DNA from: Parvularculaceae bacterium
GTDB lineage: Bacteria; Pseudomonadota; Alphaproteobacteria; Caulobacterales; Parvularculaceae
Assembly (NCBI GenBank): GCA_028284065.1
Contig: JANQSJ010000010.1
Location: 248,001 to 312,000 of the forward strand
Reading direction: 5' to 3'
DNA length: 64,000 nucleotides
Position numbers and translations under genes: made by a program. This document shows positions 43,787 to 52,512 of the stretch, in pieces (positions within the stretch are counted from its first letter, which is position 1; every line of letters begins with the position of its first letter). The notes beneath the pieces are model-generated. The model saw only the letters and a list, made by a program, of their open reading frames with translations. It was not told the DNA's origin and made no database searches.

Positions 43787-44443
43787 CTAGGCATCCAGCG
43801 CCTGATGTGCGGCGATCAAAAACGCATCAATGCCCGTTATGAGCCGCGCCCGAGCCGGCTGTCTGATAACTTCATCAATCACTTTAGCCAACTCGTAAGG
43901 GGCGCCGGAAGAATAGTCTTTGTATGAGACGCCCTCGCTATTGGAGCGCCCCTTTAGGCCAGCGGAGCCGAGTTCGGCCATTTGTATCAGGAATGTGATC
44001 GCCGCATGATAGAGTTCAAGGGCGCGGCGCGGCGGTAGGCCGGAAGACAAGACAACGATGAGAAGGGTGCGGAACAGTTTCGGTCCGTGCTTCTCTCCCA
44101 TCATACCGTAGTTCACTATTAGATAGCCGGCGTTATAATACTGGATTAGATGGTCGTACAGTTCCAAGGACACGTTTCTTAAGCGTGCGTCCCATGGGAG
44201 AGAGGCGTCCATTGCCCTAGCCAGCACGTCGCCTTCCAGAAACTCGGCGAAGACTTCGTCGATGAGCGCGTTCTGTAGATCTTTTTTGTCGTCGAAGTAG
44301 CTATAGACGGCGTTCGGCCAAGCGTTCAGTCGATCGGCGATGGTCCGCATTGGAAAATCGAGGCCGACTTCGCGCGCAAGCGCCACCCCCTCGGTGAGGA
44401 TTTCTTCTCGACTTAGCTGACCGCGCCGTCTCTTTTCCTTCAT
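43787..44443 (-). CDS. TetR family transcriptional regulator
   Basis: 218 aa. The N-terminal helix-turn-helix reads LSREEILTEGVALAREVGLDFPMRTIADRLNAWPNAVYSYFDDKKDLQNALIDEV in outline: helix 1, the turn around RTIADRL, recognition helix around AVYSYF. The C-terminal ligand domain is all-helical (LRNVSLELYDHLIQYYN ... RALELYHAAITFLIQMAELG). The recognition helix reads NAVYSYF rather than the common [ST]LYxYF. It lies downstream of the TonB-receptor gene on the same strand, after a terminator, so it is likely a separate unit. Probable repressor of the receptor or a nearby catabolic gene; no operator could be seen. Confidence 0.88.
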   Translation of the reverse strand: MKEKRRRGQLSREEILTEGVALAREVGLDFPMRTIADRLNAWPNAVYSYFDDKKDLQNALIDEVFAEFLEGDVLARAMDASLPWDARLRNVSLELYDHLIQYYNAGYLIVNYGMMGEKHGPKLFRTLLIVVLSSGLPPRRALELYHAAITFLIQMAELGSAGLKGRSNSEGVSYKDYSSGAPYELAKVIDEVIRQPARARLITGIDAFLIAAHQALDA

Positions 44444-44518
44444 GAGCCAGCGCCATATCGATGATGCGATCTGGTGGCAAGCATGGCCTACACCCGTAAG
44501 TTCGCGTCGCCTATGGCA

Positions 44519-44557
44519 AGAAGGCCCGGCGCAGAACCGCGCTGCGCCGGGCCTTCG
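44519..44557 (-). terminator. Terminator of the TonB-receptor gene
   Basis: 14-bp perfect stem AAGGCCCGGCGCAG/CTGCGCCGGGCCTT (44521-44534 with 44542-44555), 7-nt loop, then a short pyrimidine tract on the minus strand. It lies 30 bp after the receptor stop. Confidence 0.8.
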
Positions 44558-44584
44558 GTCCGCCTTGTCTTGCGCCTTCTCGTC

Positions 44585-46864
44585 CTAGAAGGAGAGTTCG
44601 TAGGCGACGATCGCTTGACGGCCGGCCGCGCCAACGATGCGGTCGACGAATCCCGTGCCAACGAATGTCTGGTTTGCCGCGGTGATATAGTTCGCGTTCA
44701 AAAGATTCGTTAGCTGAAAGCTCAGCGCGCCAGGCCCGATGGCGTAGAAGGCGCCAATGTCTACGACCGTGTAGCCGTCCACAGGCGCGGGGTCGATGCC
44801 GGCGTCGAAAGCGCGGCTACGATCGCCGACGGTTAGGACCTGACCGTTCAGGCTCAAATCTTCGTTCACGTCGTAATTAGCGTTGAAGACGAACTTCAGT
44901 CCCGGAACCTCTAAACCTGGAAGCGGATCAAAATCGCCGTCGTCATCGCTATCGAAATTGCCGTCATTCCAGCTTAGCGCGCCAGAAAGCCTAAGATTCT
45001 CGATTGGATTTGCGCCAATGATGGCCTCAAAGCCGTAGTTCTCCTGTGGCGCACGAGCAAAGCCGCCCATGAGCGATCCCGGCGGTATGATAAAAGTCGC
45101 GCCCAACTCCGACTGTGAGAAGTAGCCGGCGAGATTGTAGTCCCAAATGCCGAACGCGCCGCGGAAGCCGATTTCGTAGTTGTCAACGATTTGCGGCTCC
45201 ACAGCGGCTGAGGCCGTCAAGGGCTGATCCGGCGGCACTCTGAACCCGAGGCTGGTGAGGCTCGGGATTTCAAACCCTTGCGCAAAATTGGCATAGACGT
45301 TCAGCCAGTCAGTCGCGTCGTAACTTACGCCGATGTTCCACGCGATGCCGTCGTTTTCGCCAGAGCCGCCCTGACGCGAAATCTGGCTGCCATCCGGGTT
45401 CGTGACCACTTCGAATACGCGGGTCCCGCTACCGATTTCAAAAGACACGTCTTCGAAACGGACACCGCCCGAGACGCGCAAGCCTTCGGTGACCTCGATA
45501 TCGACCTGGCCGAAAAACCCCCATTGCTCCAGTTCGACCGGGAATAGGAACGTATCCTCCCTAATCGGGTTAGTCACATTGCGTTCGTCATCGAAATTAG
45601 GCCCCAGTTCGAAGATGAGGGCGTCGGACCGCCGCTCGCTCTCATCGAAGTCGAAACCTATAAGAAGACCGATCCGGTCGAAAAAGGTCTTCGAGTACTG
45701 CGTCCGGACGCCTTCGCCGCGATCCAAAAAAAGCGCCTGATAGTTATCGGGAAACGGCGGGGCGAAGTTGTTAGCGCGCAAATCAATTAGTTCCGTGACA
45801 CGGTCTTCGTCGCGGCCATAGTACTGAACCGAAAACGCTCCCCCAAACAGGTCGTCGATTGAGTAGCGAACATTCCAGGCCTTCTTTTCGTTGAGCGGCT
45901 GATTGTCAGGGCCGTATGTGAACGGGGCGGAGCTGGCCGACGGAACCGATATCGCTCGGCCGTCATCGGTGATCACGGTGTCGAAAACCCTTGAGTCTGG
46001 ATCTTGATCGACGAAATTGTAGAACCCTTCGATGCGCTGGTTTTCCGTGATGTCGAAGCCAACTTTCGCAAAGTAGGAGGCTTCGTCTTCAAATCCGTAA
46101 AACACCCGATTTTGCACATCGCCTTCAGCGTCGATGACGCCATTCACAGAGTCGAAGCTGTAATTCAGAAGATAGTCGAACTTACCGAGCGTTCCGCTGG
46201 CGGCGACCGTCGTTTTGTTGCTGCGCGCGGTATTGCCGAAGATATTGTCGGCGTTCAAGAACGTGGAGACCTGCTGGCGTAGCCGAATCTCGAACGGCTC
46301 TTCGGACGCTTCTTTGGTGAAAAACTGAATGACCCCGCCAGTCGCCCCAGCGCCGTACACCGCATTTGGTCCGTACAAAACTTCGATGCGGCCGAGGATC
46401 TCCGGATCGAATTTTGCGAGTTCGCCAGCGCCAGCGCCGGAACCGCCATTGAAGCCAAGCGGCACGCCATCAATCAAGTATTGCGGGTCGCGGCCGCGCA
46501 ACGTTTGCCCGCGATTAATGTCGTTCTGGCTCGGGGGCCCAAGCGAGGGAACTGCGGCTCCGATGAGGTCGAAAATATTTGAGGATTTCGCCCGGTTCTC
46601 ACCGATAAGCTCCCGGTCGATCACGACGACGGAGCGCGCAATCTCGTTGATCCTCTGCGGCCGTCGCGTCGCAGTGATAACTATTTCGTCCAGATTGCCG
46701 GAGACGCCGGCGCCCACGGACCGCGTCGCGGCAATCTCCTCCGGCTCATCCCCCAAAGCAGCCGTTTGATCCTGCTGCGCGAGCGCCTGCATCGGAATAA
46801 CTGCTGACAATACAATAGCGTAGTGCGAAACGCCTTGAACGCTTCGCGTCTTCATACCCCTCAT
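44585..46864 (-). CDS. TonB-dependent outer-membrane receptor
   Basis: 759 aa from ATG 46864 (GGGG 6 nt upstream); ATG 46855 is an alternative and a longer frame adds a non-signal N-terminus. Signal peptide SHYAIVLSAVIPMQALAQ, TonB box LDEIVITATR, plug domain (SVVVIDRELIGENRAKSSNIFDLI ... LRGRDPQYLIDGVPL ... IEVLYGPNAVYGAGATGGVIQFFTK) and a 22-strand barrel closing with ...IVAYELSF. Overall resembles iron-chelate/catecholate receptors, yet such sequences also import vitamins or oligosaccharides. No Fur-like box is visible upstream. The linked TetR gene and the isochorismatase-family gene upstream give no clear substrate. Confidence 0.93.
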   Translation of the reverse strand: MRGMKTRSVQGVSHYAIVLSAVIPMQALAQQDQTAALGDEPEEIAATRSVGAGVSGNLDEIVITATRRPQRINEIARSVVVIDRELIGENRAKSSNIFDLIGAAVPSLGPPSQNDINRGQTLRGRDPQYLIDGVPLGFNGGSGAGAGELAKFDPEILGRIEVLYGPNAVYGAGATGGVIQFFTKEASEEPFEIRLRQQVSTFLNADNIFGNTARSNKTTVAASGTLGKFDYLLNYSFDSVNGVIDAEGDVQNRVFYGFEDEASYFAKVGFDITENQRIEGFYNFVDQDPDSRVFDTVITDDGRAISVPSASSAPFTYGPDNQPLNEKKAWNVRYSIDDLFGGAFSVQYYGRDEDRVTELIDLRANNFAPPFPDNYQALFLDRGEGVRTQYSKTFFDRIGLLIGFDFDESERRSDALIFELGPNFDDERNVTNPIREDTFLFPVELEQWGFFGQVDIEVTEGLRVSGGVRFEDVSFEIGSGTRVFEVVTNPDGSQISRQGGSGENDGIAWNIGVSYDATDWLNVYANFAQGFEIPSLTSLGFRVPPDQPLTASAAVEPQIVDNYEIGFRGAFGIWDYNLAGYFSQSELGATFIIPPGSLMGGFARAPQENYGFEAIIGANPIENLRLSGALSWNDGNFDSDDDGDFDPLPGLEVPGLKFVFNANYDVNEDLSLNGQVLTVGDRSRAFDAGIDPAPVDGYTVVDIGAFYAIGPGALSFQLTNLLNANYITAANQTFVGTGFVDRIVGAAGRQAIVAYELSF

Positions 46865-47217
46865 TGGATACCCCATTTGTCGGATGCGCTGACCCGGTTG
46901 CCCATACTCGCAGCACACTGGGACAGCGTACTGGTACGTTGTCTTCATAATGTTTTTAATTCGCGTTCGCAAGCAATTCATGCGCGCGCCTTGAAGCCGT
47001 CGCCATCGTGTCGGCCACCTATGCGCTATTGCCTGTCGCCATCGCGCCGACTGACGCTGGAGCCCAGCGAACAAAAAAAGCGCCCGTCAAAGTCGACGAG
47101 TGACGCATTCGGCTCCCCATGCAGGAGGATCGGATACACAATCAGTGTGGTGAAACGCTACCGCTCGTTAGCGTAGCCTCAAGCAAGCTAAAAGATGAAA
47201 AACAGCGGTAATCGCCT
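46865..47217. other. Intergenic, nothing recognised
   Basis: 353 bp upstream of the TonB receptor, after the isochorismatase-family gene. Promoter region of the receptor; no palindromic operator or hairpin stands out. Confidence 0.5.
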
Positions 47218-47769
47218 TTATTTTATCAGCGTTGAAAGAGTCTTAAACGACGGATGATCGGCGCCCCGCAGCCATTCAAAAATGACCATCTCTATACTGA
47301 CGCGTGAAACCTGCGCTGCGCGCAGCCTTTCGCCGGCGAGAACCTTATCCCCGGGAAATCGTGAACCTGTCGCATTCCAAACCACGCCTACTTTGAATCC
47401 GTGGTCGACGGCCTCTATAGCTGTTTGCAGGACACAAACATGGGCCTCGCAACCGCAGATTATGAGCGTGTTGCGACCCTCATCTCTCAGAGAGTTAAGC
47501 TTGGCTAAGATACCGCCTTCAGAGAGACAAGAAAAACTGCTCTTTTCGAATATCGCGAGCTTGCTTCCTAAAGCCGCTAACGTCGGGACCGTCGGGCCAA
47601 GGCCCTTCGGATATTGTTCGGAAACTACTATCGGAATGTCCAGCAGCAGCGCCGCCTGCGCCAGAACCTTTGCTCCGTGTACGACTGAATTACTATCATG
47701 CAGAACGGGCGTTAGCTTTTCCTGAAGGTCTACAATCAACAAAGTTGACGCGTCGCTAACGAGAAGCAC
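47218..47769 (-). CDS. Isochorismatase-family cysteine hydrolase
   Basis: 183 aa, GTG start at 47769. The catalytic triad of the family is visible: D14 in LLIVDLQEKL, K76 in FEKSSFSCL and the nucleophile C112 in GCEAHVCVLQTAIEA. The cis-peptide region VWNATGSRF follows. Length fits single-domain YcaC-like and N-carbamoyl/nicotinamidase relatives. Cytoplasmic. Possible substrates are amides or N-carbamoyl compounds. It is separated by 209 bp from the DUF819 gene, and could belong to the same catabolic locus, though the gap is large for an operon. Confidence 0.88.
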   Translation of the reverse strand: MLLVSDASTLLIVDLQEKLTPVLHDSNSVVHGAKVLAQAALLLDIPIVVSEQYPKGLGPTVPTLAALGSKLAIFEKSSFSCLSEGGILAKLNSLRDEGRNTLIICGCEAHVCVLQTAIEAVDHGFKVGVVWNATGSRFPGDKVLAGERLRAAQVSRVSIEMVIFEWLRGADHPSFKTLSTLIK

Positions 47770-47978
47770 GGTGCGCCCACCCTATACGACCGCTTTTTCT
47801 CGTGGGTCTTGCGCCTTGAAGCGACATGCACGCATCGCACCTTTCCCGTTGGAGCATTCGTATTTTCATCTCAATCGGCGCAGCCATTTGGTTGCGCAAA
47901 TGACTGAGCTTATTTGATCGGGGTAGTGACAACATCAACGCGTTTCGCAACCATCGACCATCTCACGAGACTTCGACC

Positions 47979-49124
47979 TTAACGCCATGAAACCGCCAAA
48001 TGAACGAAGAATCCTGTGAAGTTTCCTATTGCGTAGCCTAGAATGCCGGCCAGGATCGCCGGCGTAACAAGCGCGCGCCATCCCTTTGAGGCCGCGAAGG
48101 CCGCGGCAATGGATGGTCCCATCGCGGCGGCCATCAGACCGATAGCCGCTTCAGACAGTCGCAGTTTGAACAAAGCCGACAATGTCAGACCAATACACAA
48201 TTGGATCGTTACCAAGACAACGACAAAAGACAGGATCGTCGGTCCATTCGCGATGGCGATGCTGGCGTTCGTCCCGGCGAAAACCGAGATAAACACGAAG
48301 AACAGAATCACCATTCCGATATCGTACGCTATTCTGGTGCGAGCCGCGTAGTTCGGAAACAACTGCCCAGCCGCGATCGAAAGCAGCGTGATGGTCGTTA
48401 TCGACACGGCAGGTAATTGGATCTTGCTTTCGAGCAATTCGCCAATTCCGACAATCGAGAACGACAGGGCAAAGAGAATTGCAAGATCGGCGGCGGAAAT
48501 CGGCGCGGCGGCTGCGACGGTCACTGTCGCATCTCCATTTGGTTTGAACTTGACTGCGTCCGCACGGAAGCGTCGTTGGAGAAACGCCAAACCCGAAACG
48601 CCGCTCACTGTTATAATGAACAGAGCGCCGACGAGGTTATCCGCCGCAAGCGTGGCGGTCAGCACAGACGGGTCATCAAAGTCAAACGCCTGCGACGTCG
48701 CGGCGAAATTGAGCGATCCGCCTACATAAGACGCCGTGAGCGTTCCGGCGATCGCTTCTGAAAACGGCGTGGCGCCAAGGATTGGAAAGGCGACGATCGC
48801 GCCGATCATCGCGCCAATGACCGCAAACAGAAAACCCAGAAGCACTGGTCCCGTTTCAGTGAAGATCTTTTTGAGGTTCGCCGAAAGCAAAACGAGCGGC
48901 AGGCTGAGCGGCAATCCGTATCGCCACAGGACGTCATAGGCCGGCGCCGTAAACGGGATAATATAGAGATTTGAGAGAACAGGCGGGATAATCAGTAACA
49001 GGACCGAACCGCTGAAGATGGGGTGGTTAAACCGGCGATCGAGGGCGAAAAGAAATGCCGTGATGAGGGCGATCACGCAAAAGAGTAGAAGGGTCTGATC
49101 AGGGCTGATGAATGAGCGCTCCAA
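47979..49124 (-). CDS. DUF819 family membrane transporter-like protein
   Basis: 381 aa, TTG start at 49124: it lies 2 nt after the M81 stop and GGGAG inside that gene is a fitting ribosome site. About ten to eleven hydrophobic helices; conserved DUF819 stretches include FLFAVIGAMIGAIVAF, GTLTASYVGGSLNFAATSQAF and AAMGPSIAAAFAASKGW. The two-fold repeated arrangement with Gly/Ser-rich loops suggests a secondary carrier of the gluconate/symporter-like fold, function unestablished. Operon position behind M81, BKACE and SDR implies it brings in or extrudes the compound handled by these enzymes. Confidence 0.88.
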   Translation of the reverse strand: MERSFISPDQTLLLFCVIALITAFLFALDRRFNHPIFSGSVLLLIIPPVLSNLYIIPFTAPAYDVLWRYGLPLSLPLVLLSANLKKIFTETGPVLLGFLFAVIGAMIGAIVAFPILGATPFSEAIAGTLTASYVGGSLNFAATSQAFDFDDPSVLTATLAADNLVGALFIITVSGVSGLAFLQRRFRADAVKFKPNGDATVTVAAAAPISAADLAILFALSFSIVGIGELLESKIQLPAVSITTITLLSIAAGQLFPNYAARTRIAYDIGMVILFFVFISVFAGTNASIAIANGPTILSFVVVLVTIQLCIGLTLSALFKLRLSEAAIGLMAAAMGPSIAAAFAASKGWRALVTPAILAGILGYAIGNFTGFFVHLAVSWR

Positions 49125-49126
49125 CT

Positions 49127-50638
49127 CTAACGCGCTCCCGACAGAGGTCCGCCGACGCCCAATTCGACGCCGGGGCGGATGCGTTGATAGGGGATCTTCA
49201 CGGGTTCAACGCAGTGTTCGCCGGGCGAAAGGCCGATGATAGTTTCCGCCGCAATGGGATCAAACTCGTCTCTGAAATGCGCGGTGGATTTCAGAACAAG
49301 AATCTGAAAGCTCGTCGGGTCTAAGTCGACGGCTTCAAACATGGCCTTATCGGCAAGCTGACAGCGCTCAGACGAGATGATGACGCGAACGTCGGAGCCA
49401 GGGTCCACTATCTTCACCACAGCCATCGGTCCAAGGCGAGGATTGACGCCTTTGAAGTAGCCGCCAGTGCAGATAAAGTCGCCATCTCCTAACTGCTCGA
49501 CATGGCATGTAGCGACAAACGGCGCGTCTGTGCTGAGCCCCCGTTTTCCGCCGAGCGACAACTCAACCTCTGCGCCGCGGCCGGCCTTATGCGCGGCCGT
49601 GGCGGCCTCCGGATCGTATAATAGTCCGCATACCGCGTCCATCGCGCCGCAACGCGTTAAGGCGCGGATAAAGCCGGTGCTGTCGGAACTCGCCCCGCCG
49701 CCCGCATTGTCCTGGACATCCGCAATGACGACCGGACGGCCGCTTACCGCAGAAACCGCCATTGCGCGCTGCACCGCGTCAATTGCATTGAAGGCTTCAA
49801 GCCGAAACGCGTCCCGATGCCGAGCGAAACTCGCCGTCAAACGATCGGCCATTCGTTCGGCGGTGTGTTTGTCTTCGGCATACGCGACAAAACTCGCGCC
49901 CGCATCGAAACAATCGCCCGCCGGAAAGCCCATGCAGAAAGAGGCGACGCCCGAAGCCTCGTCTTCAATGGCCGCTAAATCCGTAAGGATATTCGCGGCG
50001 GCAGGTAAGCTCGTTGCCTGCATAGGTGAAGAGATAAGCGTGTCGATTTGCGCAAACGCTTTCGCCGGCCTTCTCTCCGCGGCTATCGAGCGGCAAAGTT
50101 CGGCGGCGACTCGAGCGCCGGTTTCCCTAAAGTCCACATGTGGGTAGGTGCGGCACGCATGAAGAAAATCGGACAGCTCCACCATAGAGTTTGATACATT
50201 CGCGTGCAGATCGAGCGCGGCGAAGATAGGCGTCGCGGAGCCGATCGCCGCGCGGATGCGCCTCAGCAATTCTCCGTCGCCGTCGTCGAAGCCATCAACG
50301 ATCATGGCGCCGTGTAAGTCCAGGAAGAGCCCGTCAATCGGTCCGGCCTGCTCTAGTCGGTCGATCAGTTCGTCCGCCAACGCGTTGAACGCGGCGCGCT
50401 CGACCGGCCCGCCAGCGCCGCCCTCCGCCCACAAAATAGGCGCCACTTCCACGCCGGCTTCAGCGAAATGATCGAGCGCGCCTGAGATTGGAATGTTCAA
50501 CCCTTGTAGAACATCCAGAATCTCCTGTCCGCGGCACAATGGCGGGTTCGGCACGCCCTGTTCAAATTCAGCAAGCGTCGTCGGATGCTCCGCAAACGAA
50601 TTTGCCTCATGGATGACGCCTGCGACTGCAATCCTCAT
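49127..50638 (-). CDS. mlrC: M81 family metallopeptidase (microcystinase C-like)
   Basis: 503 aa. Family signatures: MRIAVAGVIHEANSF at the N-terminus (first metal ligand His/Glu), LFLDLHGAMI and ALDLHANVS (metal-site Asp/His), CRTYPHVDF, and the conserved VIADVQDNAGGGASSDST. MlrC degrades linear microcystin or its tetrapeptide, and the broad family is used for other beta-amino- or D-amino-containing peptides and lactams. No signal peptide, so cytoplasmic. Two nt separate it from the DUF819 gene, 129 bp from the SDR gene upstream. A microcystin role is not implied: the other mlr genes are missing. The symbol denotes family only. Confidence 0.9.
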   Translation of the reverse strand: MRIAVAGVIHEANSFAEHPTTLAEFEQGVPNPPLCRGQEILDVLQGLNIPISGALDHFAEAGVEVAPILWAEGGAGGPVERAAFNALADELIDRLEQAGPIDGLFLDLHGAMIVDGFDDGDGELLRRIRAAIGSATPIFAALDLHANVSNSMVELSDFLHACRTYPHVDFRETGARVAAELCRSIAAERRPAKAFAQIDTLISSPMQATSLPAAANILTDLAAIEDEASGVASFCMGFPAGDCFDAGASFVAYAEDKHTAERMADRLTASFARHRDAFRLEAFNAIDAVQRAMAVSAVSGRPVVIADVQDNAGGGASSDSTGFIRALTRCGAMDAVCGLLYDPEAATAAHKAGRGAEVELSLGGKRGLSTDAPFVATCHVEQLGDGDFICTGGYFKGVNPRLGPMAVVKIVDPGSDVRVIISSERCQLADKAMFEAVDLDPTSFQILVLKSTAHFRDEFDPIAAETIIGLSPGEHCVEPVKIPYQRIRPGVELGVGGPLSGAR

Positions 50639-50767
50639 TGTTTTATCTCTTATCGGACGATGTGAGAAACGTGTTCAAGAAACAGACATTTCGCGGGGGT
50701 GAGCCTGCGCCATCATTCGCGCCAACTAGGGGTGTGCGCCTTGGCGCCCGCCCGCTTCGATGCGGCG

Positions 50768-51523
50768 TTACGCTTCCCATTCCATGTTGCCGTCGACGCC
50801 AATCGCCTGGCCGGTGATATGGCGCGCCTGCTCGCTTGCGAGGAAGAGGCAGACCTCTGCGACCTCCGGCGGCTTGATCATCGTTCGCATTGAGACAAAT
50901 GACAGGAATTCCTGTTCGGCGGCGTCCTGATCGAGACCCCGGTCAGCGGCATATTTTTGGATCAGCGCGCGGCCTCTTGGGTTGTCGATAATGCCAGGCA
51001 AGACAGCGTTACAGCGAATGCCGAATGGACCCAGTTCGCGCGCCGCGTTTTCCGTAAATGCGACCAATCCTGCTTTAGATGCGACATAGGCGCTGCGCAT
51101 CGGCAAGCCGGTCTTCGCCGAGCTCGTCGAAATATTGATGATCGCGCCCGCACCTTGTCTTTTCATCCAAGGGATGGCCCGCCGCATGTAAAGGAAAGAT
51201 GCAGTTAGGTTCACGTCGATGCAAGATCGCCATTCCTCTTCGTCGGTTTCCTCGAGCGGCGCCCTTGGGCCACTGATCCCGGCATTGTTGACGAGAACGT
51301 CAATCCGCTTCGAGCGCGACGCGAAATCCTCGAACACCCGATCTGTATCTTCCGAAGACGATACATTCGCGACGGTCGTTGAGATTGAGGGACGGCTTTG
51401 GGTCAAATCATGAAGCGCATCACCATCCACGTCGCAGACATGGACTTCCGCTTCGGCGTCATTGAAGGCTTCGGCAATCGCGCGCCCGATGCCGGCGCCA
51501 GCGCCCGTAACCAGCACCCTCAT
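50768..51523 (-). CDS. Short-chain dehydrogenase/reductase
   Basis: 251 aa from ATG 51523, overlapping the BKACE stop by ATGA. Rossmann motif TGAGAGIG (GxxxGxG), D-strand acidic residue in CDVDGD (favours NAD+), NNAG motif, catalytic Ser/Tyr/Lys in SAKTGLPMRSAYVASKAG (YxxxK). Closest in style to 3-hydroxyacyl/3-hydroxyacid-oxidising classical SDRs. Because the coupled upstream enzyme cleaves beta-keto acids, the SDR probably oxidises a 3-hydroxy acid to that keto acid (inference from context). Ends in the standard GQAIGVDGN motif. Confidence 0.92.
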   Translation of the reverse strand: MRVLVTGAGAGIGRAIAEAFNDAEAEVHVCDVDGDALHDLTQSRPSISTTVANVSSSEDTDRVFEDFASRSKRIDVLVNNAGISGPRAPLEETDEEEWRSCIDVNLTASFLYMRRAIPWMKRQGAGAIINISTSSAKTGLPMRSAYVASKAGLVAFTENAARELGPFGIRCNAVLPGIIDNPRGRALIQKYAADRGLDQDAAEQEFLSFVSMRTMIKPPEVAEVCLFLASEQARHITGQAIGVDGNMEWEA

Positions 51524-52416
51524 GATGAACCAAGGCCCAGTATCCGACGCGTATCGGCGGCGTTGGCAATGTCGTATCCGAGCTTGTGGACGATATCGCA
51601 CACCTGCCGAACCAAGTCTCCATTGCTTGCGAAAACGCCTTTCCGCGCATACAGGTTGTCTTCCAGGCCGACGCGGATATTGCCGCCCAAAATTGCAGTT
51701 TGCGCGGCCACCGGCATTTCATCGCGACCGATTCCAAGCGCTCCCCAAACGGCGCCGTCGGGCAGACATTGCTTAAGCCAATAGATACCAAGAGTGTCGG
51801 CTGGATCCTGCCATTTTACACCGAGTACGAACTGAAACATCGGCGGCGACGCAATCAGTCCCTCAACGATTAGCTGTTTGGCGAATTCAATGTCCCCTGC
51901 GTTGAAGACTTCCAGCTCCGGCTTGATCCCGAGCTCTTTATAGCCGGCGGCCATCGCCCGCAGGGTGCGGGTCGTGTTCAGGTAGACAAACTCTTCGTCG
52001 CCTTCGACTTGGTTGCTGGTGTTGACGTCGAGCGACGCCAGATCTGGCCGACAAAGCGCCATATGTTCTAGCCGCTCGTCGATACCGGCGACGTCGCTGC
52101 CGGGGCCTGCTTTAGCCTCGTCGACAGGGTCCGGCTTGTAAAACGCGCCCCCGCCGCCCGTGAGATTGATCAGGGCAGGCAAATCTCCATCGCGCAGGCG
52201 ATCGACGACCTCCTTGAACAGCTTCGGATCCCGGCTGCCCGCCCCGGTTTCCGGATCGCGAACGTGAATGTGAACAATCGAAGCGCCGGCTTCTGCCGCT
52301 TCAAAGCACGCCTCGGCGATCTGCTTGGGCGTTACCGGAAAACTGGGATGGTTTCGATTAAACGGCGCGCCGCCCGTCACGGCGCACGTCACGATGACCT
52401 TTTGCGTCCTGCGCAT
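51520..52416 (-). CDS. Beta-keto acid cleavage enzyme (BKACE, DUF849)
   Basis: 298 aa, AGGAGG in front of ATG 52416. The TIM-barrel Zn site is visible as HIHVRDP (residues ~49-55), with NLTGGGG, SLDVNTSNQVEGDEE and the C-terminal GGNIRVGLEDNLY. BKACEs use acetyl-CoA to split a beta-keto acid into acetoacetate and a CoA thioester (shown for 3-keto-5-aminohexanoate and dehydrocarnitine). First gene of the operon BKACE-SDR-M81-DUF819 and divergent from a LysR gene. The precise substrate is not readable. Confidence 0.93.
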   Translation of the reverse strand: MRRTQKVIVTCAVTGGAPFNRNHPSFPVTPKQIAEACFEAAEAGASIVHIHVRDPETGAGSRDPKLFKEVVDRLRDGDLPALINLTGGGGAFYKPDPVDEAKAGPGSDVAGIDERLEHMALCRPDLASLDVNTSNQVEGDEEFVYLNTTRTLRAMAAGYKELGIKPELEVFNAGDIEFAKQLIVEGLIASPPMFQFVLGVKWQDPADTLGIYWLKQCLPDGAVWGALGIGRDEMPVAAQTAILGGNIRVGLEDNLYARKGVFASNGDLVRQVCDIVHKLGYDIANAADTRRILGLGSS

Positions 52417-52485
52417 GCGCGCCTCCTGAGCAAATGATGCCCACGACCCGCTGATACCTCAAATATAATTTTATTGCCCAATTCA

Positions 52486-52500
52486 TATCGGAATGATATC
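52486..52500. promoter_or_regulatory. LysR-type operator in the BKACE/lysR intergenic region
   Basis: ATATC-GGAAT-GATAT is a perfect interrupted dyad and contains the T-N11-A core of LysR boxes. It lies between the divergent starts at 52416 and 52513. Confidence 0.6.
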
Positions 52501-52512
52501 ATTATCAATGCA

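Noticed and set aside
49127..50638. Microcystin degradation (mlr) pathway
   Set aside because: Only the MlrC-like family member is present; mlrA, mlrB and mlrD are missing and the operon context is BKACE/SDR.
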